Shown here piece after piece: positions 5,971 to 12,375 of a stretch of DNA of 13,257 nucleotides (position 1 is its first letter; every line of letters starts with the position of its first letter). Made by a program: the position numbers and the translations under genes. The DNA is taken from positions 1-13,257 of the forward strand of contig JAQTYS010000053.1 in the NCBI GenBank assembly GCA_028688175.1, read 5' to 3'. Below the pieces are notes generated by a model. That model saw only the letters and a list, made by a program, of their open reading frames with translations. It was not told where the DNA came from and ran no database searches. The stretch is from Methanothrix sp. Lineage in GTDB: Archaea; Halobacteriota; Methanosarcinia; Methanotrichales; Methanotrichaceae.

Positions 5971-8900
5971 TTGGACAGCATGTCGCTTTAGTCGTAATGG
6001 TCCTTTACCTGCTGCTCCTCTTTGGCATCGCCAGGTATGCTGATCACCAAAAACACCTGGGAAGAAGCATCGTGGCCAATCCATATGTCTATGCTTTGTC
6101 TCTATGCGTATATGTCTCCGCATGGACCTTTTACGGCTCTATTGGAAGGGCGGCATCTACGGGCCTAGAGTTCTTGCCCATCTACCTGGGACCGGTCCTG
6201 GCCATGACTGCCGGCTGGATCATCATCCGGAAGATGATTCGCGTCTCAAAAGAACACCGCTTGACTTCCATCAGCGATTTTATCAGCTTTCGCTATGGAC
6301 GAAGCTACACCATAGGGGCTGTGGTAGCGGCATTGAGCTTGGTCATGGTAACACCATATGTGGCACTGCAACTCATTGCCATCTCCACATCTCTCGATAT
6401 ATTGAGTGGATCCAACCTCATATTTCAGGGCTTTAATGTGGAAAGCAAGCTCGTAGTAGCCATTCTCCTGGGAGCCTTTGCGGTGATATTCGGAGCCCGG
6501 CACCTCGATCCCATGGAGCGTCATGAGGGGCTGATCGCGGTGGTGGCCTTTGAGTCTCTGGTGAAAATCGTGGCCTTTCTTCTTGCCGGACTCTACGTCG
6601 CATACGGCATCTTTTCCGGATACGGAAATATTATGAGCGGGATTATCAACCTGGCAGCAAATAATCCGCAATACGATACACTTATGGATATAGAGCCGAC
6701 GCTCTGGTTCACCTTGACCCTGTCCTCCTTCTTTGCCATCCTATTCCTGCCCAGGCAGTTTCATGTCATGGTGGTAGAAAATTCAGATGAGTTGCATCTT
6801 AAGAGGGCCATGTGGCTCTTTCCTCTCTATCTTTTGTTGATTAATCTATTCGTTCCTGCAATCGCCTGGGGTGGTGTGCTCCTCAATACACCGGGTTTGA
6901 AGGATGCCTTCATAATAACGATTCCTTATACCATGGGTCAGGACGCTCTCTCGCTTTTCGTGTTCATAGGCGGCACATCAGCCGCCACTGCCATGATCCT
7001 GATTGAATCCGTTGCAGTGGGTACCATGCTGCTCAACGATTTGGAGATGCCTTATATTTTGGCCCATATCAAGAAAGATCGAAATCTGGCCAATACGCTT
7101 CTCAATACGAGACGGGTGAATATCCTTCTGGTCGTGCTCCTCGGATATCTCTATTCTCGTGCTGTGGCTTATCAGACATTGGGGGATATTGGGGTCGTCT
7201 CTTTTCTGGCGGCCAGCCAGCTAGCGCCTGCCGCTTTAGGTGGACTGTACTGGAAGACCGGCAACCGGAAAGGGGCCATGGCCGGCTTGACATCAGGTTT
7301 CTTGCTTTGGGCCTATACAGCTCTCATTCCCACGGTTGCGAAAGGTAATGCGTGGCTGGGAGATTGGGTCAGAGATGGGCCGCTGGACCTGGCCTTCCTC
7401 AGGCCCACCAATCTCTTCGGGCTTGATCTGGATATCTGGACGAACTCTGCATTCTGGACACTTCTCGTCAACTGCAGCCTGTATGTTCTCGTATCTTTGG
7501 CCAGCAAGCCCAGTTCAGATGAAATGAGCACTGCTGATTGCTTCGTGGATGCTTACCAGCAAGGGAGAGCTTACCACGTTCCGGATAAGGGAGCGATACA
7601 CCAGGGAACGGTTGAAGAGCTGGAGGCAACGCTGGCGCACTATATTGGTGAGACACCGGCCAGGATAGAGGTCGATGCCTACCTTGAACGTCTTGGCACC
7701 AATCGTGAGATGATTGAGCCGGACCAGCTTCGGCAGTTGTGGGGTCAATTTGAGAAGACGCTTACCGGTTCGGTGGGACCTTCGGCTACCAGGATGATTG
7801 TGGAAGATCATGTGACTGTAAAACCGGTGATGGAAGCGGCCAAGGAAACCCTTCCTGCATACGATCTAGCGCGTGGAAAGATCTATGTCGTTCCTGAGAT
7901 TGCCTATGCGGTCTTCACCGATCAGATCACTCACGGCGTAGAGGGGCTATGCATCACGCATGACGCCCCGGAGGATGTGAGGCAACGCTGGGGATTTACT
8001 GAAACGCCCATCATAAAACTCTCCGACGAAAAAGGAAGCGATCGCTACATCTCTCCCAGAAATCTGCCTCTCCTCTTTGTGACCATAAAATCATTCGTTG
8101 AGTCCAGCAAGAACAGCATAGTTCTCATTGACAGCATTGAGAAGCTCATCAAAGAAAACGAGGGCAAAATCCCCCAAAGGGAGATACTCGACTACGTCTA
8201 CCAAATAGAGCTTTTAGCTCATAAATCTCATTTCATATTGGCGGAGGACCCGGATTTTGTTCATATGGAGATTACTTCGGGCATAAATGAGGTAAAAGAG
8301 CTGCTTTTCTCATTGGGTCCCCTTTCCAGTTATCTCTTCCAAACTTTCTCCGATGCCATGCTCTCCCAGCTCAACGATGATGCGAGAAGGGAAGCAGTAA
8401 TGCAGACCAATGAACAAATCGCTTCCGGGGATTTCTTTGAGACAAGCAAGCAGAGGTCGCTCTCTGATGATTCAGTCAGTGCCTGCGAGCCGGATATGAA
8501 AGGCGCCCTGCAATCCGGTCTGTCTCTTAATATCCTCCCGGATCTGGTGCTAACGAGACGCAACTTCTTTGTGGCGGTGAGAAGGCTGGGAAGGATCATC
8601 AAAACATATGATCCCGCCTTCGATATTGTTGCGACATTGGCAGAGCTCATGAAGAGCTATGGACGAAGTCCCTATGAGATCTCTCTTATTCCTGGGACCA
8701 CCTATATTATCGCCGAAGAAAAGCCGCAAAAGAGCCTGGAGCTATTCAGCGAGCTGGTGAGGCACGGCATGGATGGGTTGTGCTTGAGCCGTTATAATCC
8801 AGCAACTCTTGATGAAAGGTACAATGTGCCAGCAGATACGGTCATATGGTTGACGCAAAAGAGCGAGCCGGGATATAGAACTGTGGACCCGACGAACTTC

Positions 8901-9143
8901 CCTCGGCTCTCCAGTATGATCACAGATTTCCTGGGCAGGGCTAACTATCCCATTATATTGCTGGAGGGGATGGGATATCTCATCACCCAGAGCAACTACG
9001 AGACTGTGCTCCGGTTTGTTCAATCTCAAAGAGATGAAATCGCCCTCAAGAACGCTATAATGCTTGTACATATCGATCCACTCTCTCTGGACACAAAGGA
9101 GTTGCATCGTTTGGGAAGCGAAATGGAGACTTTTAGCGCATGA
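5967..9143 (+). CDS. SSS transporter-STAC-DUF835-DUF835 fusion (transport-coupled sensor)
   Basis: A 1058-residue protein. Residues 1-511 form an SSS domain of the CbrA/sensor-kinase type: YVSAWTFYGSIGRA (48-61), PIYLGP (71-76), GARHLDPMERHEGL (176-189), and the TM8 block GGTSAATAMILIES followed by NDLEMP (335-362). About 545-613 matches the STAC helical linker: TVEELEATLAHYIGE, a stretch containing YLERLG, then LTGSVGPSATRMIVED. Two DUF835 domains follow at about 635-775 and 905-1055. Each has a G-x-x-Y strand, HGVEGLC or HGMDGLC, a P-x-N leading helix, and a hydrophobic strand with IDSIEKLI or LEGMGYLI. A linker (about 776-900) separates them. No histidine kinase, PAS or receiver domain is present. 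TTG 5967 is the earliest possible start, since an in-frame TGA precedes it, and sits 8 bases after GGGGG (5954-5958). It probably senses or transports a solute and signals through DUF835; the substrate and output are unknown. Confidence 0.85.
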   Translation: MIGQHVALVVMVLYLLLLFGIARYADHQKHLGRSIVANPYVYALSLCVYVSAWTFYGSIGRAASTGLEFLPIYLGPVLAMTAGWIIIRKMIRVSKEHRLTSISDFISFRYGRSYTIGAVVAALSLVMVTPYVALQLIAISTSLDILSGSNLIFQGFNVESKLVVAILLGAFAVIFGARHLDPMERHEGLIAVVAFESLVKIVAFLLAGLYVAYGIFSGYGNIMSGIINLAANNPQYDTLMDIEPTLWFTLTLSSFFAILFLPRQFHVMVVENSDELHLKRAMWLFPLYLLLINLFVPAIAWGGVLLNTPGLKDAFIITIPYTMGQDALSLFVFIGGTSAATAMILIESVAVGTMLLNDLEMPYILAHIKKDRNLANTLLNTRRVNILLVVLLGYLYSRAVAYQTLGDIGVVSFLAASQLAPAALGGLYWKTGNRKGAMAGLTSGFLLWAYTALIPTVAKGNAWLGDWVRDGPLDLAFLRPTNLFGLDLDIWTNSAFWTLLVNCSLYVLVSLASKPSSDEMSTADCFVDAYQQGRAYHVPDKGAIHQGTVEELEATLAHYIGETPARIEVDAYLERLGTNREMIEPDQLRQLWGQFEKTLTGSVGPSATRMIVEDHVTVKPVMEAAKETLPAYDLARGKIYVVPEIAYAVFTDQITHGVEGLCITHDAPEDVRQRWGFTETPIIKLSDEKGSDRYISPRNLPLLFVTIKSFVESSKNSIVLIDSIEKLIKENEGKIPQREILDYVYQIELLAHKSHFILAEDPDFVHMEITSGINEVKELLFSLGPLSSYLFQTFSDAMLSQLNDDARREAVMQTNEQIASGDFFETSKQRSLSDDSVSACEPDMKGALQSGLSLNILPDLVLTRRNFFVAVRRLGRIIKTYDPAFDIVATLAELMKSYGRSPYEISLIPGTTYIIAEEKPQKSLELFSELVRHGMDGLCLSRYNPATLDERYNVPADTVIWLTQKSEPGYRTVDPTNFPRLSSMITDFLGRANYPIILLEGMGYLITQSNYETVLRFVQSQRDEIALKNAIMLVHIDPLSLDTKELHRLGSEMETFSA

Positions 9144-9156
9144 TTTGAAAAGAGGC

Positions 9157-9164
9157 TTTTAATA
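9157..9164 (+). promoter_or_regulatory. TATA-like element for a leaderless BofA-like mRNA
   Basis: TTTTAATA is centred about 27 bases before ATG 9187, the spacing expected between an archaeal TATA box and its transcription start. No Shine-Dalgarno sequence precedes ATG 9187, so the mRNA may be leaderless. Read-through from the upstream cluster (gap 43 bases) is also possible. Confidence 0.35.
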
Positions 9165-9186
9165 GTTGCGATGATAATTCGATGTC

Positions 9187-9429
9187 ATGTACGATGCAGG
9201 CCTTATATTATTATTAGTAGTCATAGTCTTTGGCGCATTCTTGATCTTGAGATCCATCAAGAATTTCGTGCTTAATGCCATAATGGGGCTGGTGATTCTT
9301 ATTCTGGCTAATGCCGTGGCAGGCCTTGAAATCGGCTATAGTTGGCTGGTAATATTGATCTGCGGCATAGGCGGTGTCCTGGGGGCATTCCTGGTGATAT
9401 TGCTTCATTTTCTGGGATTTGGGATTTAG
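9187..9429 (+). CDS. BofA-like small integral membrane protein
   Basis: An 80-residue, almost wholly hydrophobic protein with about three helices (4-20, 27-46, 53-78). The pattern RSIKNFVLNAIMGLVILILAN followed by a Gly-rich third helix (CGIGGVLGAF) matches the PF07441 family. That family is named after Bacillus BofA, which holds the SpoIVFB protease inactive during sporulation. Methanogens do not sporulate, so that role cannot apply; archaeal members are uncharacterised, and a link to membrane proteolysis is only a guess. It lies 43 bases after the SSS-DUF835 gene, so it may share the transcript, though it has its own TATA-like element. Its stop overlaps the stop of the convergent winged-helix gene. 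Confidence 0.78.
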   Translation: MYDAGLILLLVVIVFGAFLILRSIKNFVLNAIMGLVILILANAVAGLEIGYSWLVILICGIGGVLGAFLVILLHFLGFGI

Positions 9430-9713
9430 AGATTACTAATTTTTTCATTATTTGTTAATACGCCCTCCAGATCATCATTTATTGTTGAATTTAGATCATT
9501 AATATTTTGTAGCAGCTCATGCCCGGAAGACGTGGTCTTATATAATCTATCTTCTTTGACAAGATAACCGTGCGAAGTCAACCATTCGAGGTATTGTCCT
9601 GCATTTTTGAAATTAAGGTTGACCTGATAGACGATCTTGGTCTTACTTGATCCTTCTGTTTTGCATAAGTTAAGAATACCGCCAAGTATCTCCAACTTGT
9701 TCCGCCGCGTCAT
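9426..9713 (-). CDS. Small winged-helix DNA-binding protein
   Basis: A 95-residue protein with an archaeal winged-helix fold (HTH_45/PF14947-like). MTRRNKLEILGGILNLC is helix 1, GSSKTKIVYQVNLNF is helix 2 and turn, GQYLEWLTSHGYLVKEDRLYKTTSSG covers the recognition helix and wing, and a polar tail follows. The KTKIVYxxNLNFxxxxxYLxxLxxxGL pattern is typical of such single-domain regulators in Methanosarcinales. ATG 9713 follows AGAGGAG (9730-9724 on this strand). The N-rich tail (LNSTINDDLEGVLTNNEK) has no recognisable domain. It is convergent with the BofA-like gene, the two coding regions overlapping by 4 bases. Its target is unknown. Confidence 0.8.
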   Translation of the reverse strand: MTRRNKLEILGGILNLCKTEGSSKTKIVYQVNLNFKNAGQYLEWLTSHGYLVKEDRLYKTTSSGHELLQNINDLNSTINDDLEGVLTNNEKISNL

Positions 9714-9750
9714 CTGCTAATTTCTCCTCTTTAGTAGGCCTCCATATGTC

Positions 9751-9760
9751 TTATATATTA
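9751..9760 (-). promoter_or_regulatory. Promoter (TATA) of the small winged-helix gene
   Basis: TAATATATAA on the - strand lies about 40-45 bases before ATG 9713, implying a leader of about 15-20 bases that contains AGAGGAG. Spacing and sequence are those of an archaeal promoter. Confidence 0.5.
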
Positions 9761-9819
9761 GATACTGATAAAACTTTCGTAACTTTGGTATTATGTATTT
9801 TTTAGCCAACTCAGTCAAC

Positions 9820-9898
9820 AAATATATATAAAACAACGGATCAATGCATACTCTCTGCTGTGCTATGTTCGCTCTGTCTGCGACATAACAGACTGTTA
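9820..9898. other. Strong TATA followed by two inverted repeats; ncRNA or terminator
   Basis: The + strand has AAATATATATAAAAC at about 9820-9834. Downstream, TATGTTCGC (9864-9872) pairs with GCGACATA (9880-9887) across a 7-base loop with one bulge. TAACAG and CTGTTA (9886-9898) form a second inverted repeat around one base, overlapping the stop codon of the - strand regulator. Read on -, the first stem then the T-rich stretch could terminate that gene; read on +, they could form a short structured transcript. Confidence 0.35.
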
Positions 9899-10348
9899 TC
9901 TTGATATAATTAATTCTATAGCTTTATCCAGTTCTTTCGCATCCCTTCGCAGCAATTCATCTCCCTGGCTCTTAAGTTTTGCCAGATCCCGGCGCAAGGG
10001 TCCCAAACGCAGGACCGCGTTTGGTTCCCTTGTAGTGGAGACCATCTGCTCTAGCCTCTCCAGCCTCAGCCTCATTGCATCCCCTTTTAGCAATTCCGAC
10101 AGATCTCGCAGGGATTTGACGACGCTTTTGCCGCGCGGCGTTAGCTCTAGATAATTGATCCTTCCCTCTGGTCGAGACTTGATCAAACCCTGCGCTTCTA
10201 GCTCACGAAAAATGCTACAGGTATGGGGGAAGGTCGAATCGATATGCTTGGCGACCAGCGCGCCGTAAGCATGCTCGATCTCGTCCACAGCAATTAATGC
10301 TGAAACGGGCTTTTCCCGGAGGAAAAGCCGCTCGAGTGGTTTTTGCAT
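9896..10348 (-). CDS. Winged-helix transcriptional regulator (MarR/PadR-like)
   Basis: A 150-residue protein. Residues about 1-78 form a winged helix: VSALIAVDEIEHAYGALVAKHIDSTFPHTCSIF carries helices 1-3, then RELEAQGLIKSRPEGRINYLELTPRG gives the recognition-helix end, a wing with basic tip, and the final strand. The motif LEAQGLIxxxxxGRxxYLxLTPxG is typical of MarR/PadR-type regulators. Residues 80-150 are charged and helical with Leu spacing (LRLERLEQMV, LRRDLAKLKSQGDELLRRD), probably a coiled-coil dimer region. It begins 19 bases after the lipoprotein stop with no promoter between, so the two are probably co-transcribed. The start (ATG 10348) has only a weak ribosome site (GAGATAG). The target is unknown; control of its own operon is a reasonable guess. 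Confidence 0.75.
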   Translation of the reverse strand: MQKPLERLFLREKPVSALIAVDEIEHAYGALVAKHIDSTFPHTCSIFRELEAQGLIKSRPEGRINYLELTPRGKSVVKSLRDLSELLKGDAMRLRLERLEQMVSTTREPNAVLRLGPLRRDLAKLKSQGDELLRRDAKELDKAIELIISR

Positions 10349-10367
10349 TCTATCTCATTTCAGGTCT

Positions 10368-11324
10368 TTAGGCATTTGCTTGCATTTGGACCTGAGTAGG
10401 TGTTATGACGGGAGCAGAAAGGGCCTGCTCCGGCAGCGCGATGTCTGTAGGCTTGTCAAAGTCAGAATACTGATCATCCGTCATTATGCTGACCGATATT
10501 TCTCCCAGTCGAAGAGACTGATTGAACATCTTCATCTGGCTGGTATTGGGGTCCAGCGCGCCTATGATCTCCGGCGTCATGGTAAAGCTCATGGTGCTCT
10601 GATATTTCACAGGCAGGTAAGATTTCTTGGAGATCCAAATCGTCTTTTCTATCTTGCCGGTCTCATTCAACTCGGTTCTGTTGACCGAGGGCAAATACAT
10701 GGGATACTGGGTAACCTTGGCAGCAATGGCAAAAGCGGCATTTTGCAGATTGATTTGATCCCCGCTTCCGGTTACGATCTTCAATTTATAGGCATCCTCG
10801 CCGCTGATGGCTTCCGAGCCAAGATCTTCAGTCGTGGATAGATTAAACGTCGCTGCTATGGCCTTTACCTGATTGTTTTTATCCGGGCCCCAAACCTCTT
10901 CTTTGGACCTCGGGTCTGCAAGATGCGTCCAATTGCCGCTCTCATCATTTACGTAGGTTGAATTTCCGATCTGATACACATCGGCTTTTGTGGTGCTGGT
11001 GTTTGCCGGCTGGCCGGTCATCTCCATCTGGTTCTGGGTTGAGCCGGTGGCATGAGCCTCCAAACTCGAAAGATTTACCACGGCAACTGTCTCAGCGTTT
11101 TCAGTAATTGTAGTTGACTTTCCTTCGGTTGCATTGTTTCCGGAATCAAGCTTTAGCGTCTGAGTCATTGAACTCTTGATGCTGTAGCTGGTCAGGTTTT
11201 CGGCTGCAGCAACGGACAGTGTCTTAAGCTCTGCTACACTCTTATCGGCAACACTTGGACTTTTTTCTGTGCAGCCGGAGAATGCCACGACAATTAGCAC
11301 AAGGACTAGTAACAATCGCTTCAT
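10368..11324 (-). CDS. Surface lipoprotein, LolA/LppX-like fold candidate
   Basis: A 318-residue protein. The N-terminus is a lipoprotein signal: MKR, a Leu/Val core, then lipobox FSGC with Cys18 as the lipidated residue. The mature part is Ser/Thr/Asn-rich with about eleven N-x-S/T sequons (for example NLTS, NSTY, NWTH, NRTE), suggesting an N-glycosylated extracytoplasmic protein. The pattern of alternating strands with YSIKSSMTQTLKL, a YQIGNSTYVNDESGNWTHL segment, EDAYKLKIVTG and KTIWISKKSYLPVKYQS resembles archaeal and bacterial lipoproteins with a LolA/LppX-type half-barrel. That assignment is from pattern only. ATG 11324 follows AGGAGC with 8-base spacing. It is the first gene of a likely pair with the winged-helix regulator. 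Its ligand is unknown. Confidence 0.72.
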   Translation of the reverse strand: MKRLLLVLVLIVVAFSGCTEKSPSVADKSVAELKTLSVAAAENLTSYSIKSSMTQTLKLDSGNNATEGKSTTITENAETVAVVNLSSLEAHATGSTQNQMEMTGQPANTSTTKADVYQIGNSTYVNDESGNWTHLADPRSKEEVWGPDKNNQVKAIAATFNLSTTEDLGSEAISGEDAYKLKIVTGSGDQINLQNAAFAIAAKVTQYPMYLPSVNRTELNETGKIEKTIWISKKSYLPVKYQSTMSFTMTPEIIGALDPNTSQMKMFNQSLRLGEISVSIMTDDQYSDFDKPTDIALPEQALSAPVITPTQVQMQANA

Positions 11325-11351
11325 ATTTTTTAGCTCCTATCTCAATCACGT

Positions 11352-12272
11352 CTAATCTTGCTTGGCGGGCAAAAACTTTTCGCCTGTGATCATCTCGAAG
11401 AGTTTGATATAGATTCTGCTTGTCTCTTGCACCACAACAGGCGGCAGCGTTGGGATGGGCGGCTCATTTCGGCCGGCATCTCGGGCAGCATAAAGTTGGT
11501 CTTTGTAGCCCGTTTGGCGATAGTACTGACGCACATACTCTTTGGAAAGGTCTACGAACTCACCCTGCTCATAGCGGGCTTTATCCCAGAAACGATCCTC
11601 ATCAGCAGTACCGTAGACATCGATCACCATGATCTGTCTCTCATCGTCAAAGGCCAGCTCCTTTTTGCCGTCCACATGGATCAGGCCTCGCGAGGCAACG
11701 TTTCTCCCGATGTCTTCATCGATCTTGAGCACTACCTCTCGGGCATCTTCATATTCCTTGGGCGACAGACCGGAGATCTGCAGTGCTTCCTCTTTTTTCA
11801 GCAATCTGTCCGTTTTCTCAAGCTTCGTGGAGACCTCGATGAAAGGCTCGGGCAGAGGCTCACCGGAGTGAATCTTGTGTCCAGGGGCAAAGCCCAGATC
11901 CTTGGCCAGGACTTTGCCTTCTTTTACCCGGTCGTAGAGAGAGCCGGCTACAAACCAGCGGCAGATCCACTCCAGAGGAATTAGATAATTTCTGGACTTT
12001 GCGGTGATTTGTGGCGGCTCTATTATGTCCACCTTTTTGCAGATCATGCCAGCTGGGGGCAAGTACTCTATAAAGTGGGTCTTGATGCCCATCTTATCAG
12101 CTCTCTTGAACCAGTACATACCCTCTTTGCTGAGGGTCTCACCCTTGAAGGGAATCAGACTGGGAATGATCTTATCAAAGACGGATATATTGTCTGTGAA
12201 GCGAAATTCCAGCCGGTCGCCGAGGTCGTAGGCCTCTTTAACCTTGCCCTTCATCAAAAGCTTGCGCTGCAT
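11352..12272 (-). CDS. purC: SAICAR synthetase (purine biosynthesis)
   Basis: A 306-residue ATP-grasp-like enzyme that joins CAIR and aspartate to make SAICAR, a late step of de novo IMP synthesis in the cytoplasm. The N-terminal KGKVKEAYD (8-16) is the ATP-binding beta-turn; IPLEWICRWFVAGSL (98-112) corresponds to the family signature VPLExxxRxxxxGSL. SGEPLPEPFIEVSTKLEKTDR carries the nucleotide/CAIR region, and GLIHVDGKKELAF matches LxDxKxEF. The usual DE-x-x-TPDSSRFW block reads IDVYGTADEDRFW: Val replaces the Glu, and the Pro and both Ser are changed, probably a subfamily trait. The start (ATG 12272) lacks a clear ribosome site; ATG 12254 (residue 7) is an alternative. A - strand TATA-like CATAAAG is near 12310. 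The lipoprotein gene follows after 27 bases, so read-through is possible. Confidence 0.95.
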   Translation of the reverse strand: MQRKLLMKGKVKEAYDLGDRLEFRFTDNISVFDKIIPSLIPFKGETLSKEGMYWFKRADKMGIKTHFIEYLPPAGMICKKVDIIEPPQITAKSRNYLIPLEWICRWFVAGSLYDRVKEGKVLAKDLGFAPGHKIHSGEPLPEPFIEVSTKLEKTDRLLKKEEALQISGLSPKEYEDAREVVLKIDEDIGRNVASRGLIHVDGKKELAFDDERQIMVIDVYGTADEDRFWDKARYEQGEFVDLSKEYVRQYYRQTGYKDQLYAARDAGRNEPPIPTLPPVVVQETSRIYIKLFEMITGEKFLPAKQD

Positions 12273-12344
12273 CTCAGCTTATCTGACAGGGAAAGATGAT
12301 AACACTTTTGCTTTATGAACGATTCGCGGCCCGTGGTTTGCAGC

Positions 12345-12360
12345 AAAAAAAGAGGAAAAA
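12345..12360 (-). terminator. U-tract terminator of the thermosome gene
   Basis: On the - strand, past the thermosome stop (12376), there are runs of five T (12360-12356) and seven T (12351-12345), a typical archaeal terminator separating it from purC. Confidence 0.5.
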
Positions 12361-12375
12361 GGGGTTAAGAGAGGT

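Noticed and set aside
5967..9143. Histidine kinase annotation for the SSS fusion
   Set aside because: The SSS part resembles sensor kinases, but no H-box, N-box or G-box follows; the C-terminal half is two DUF835 domains.
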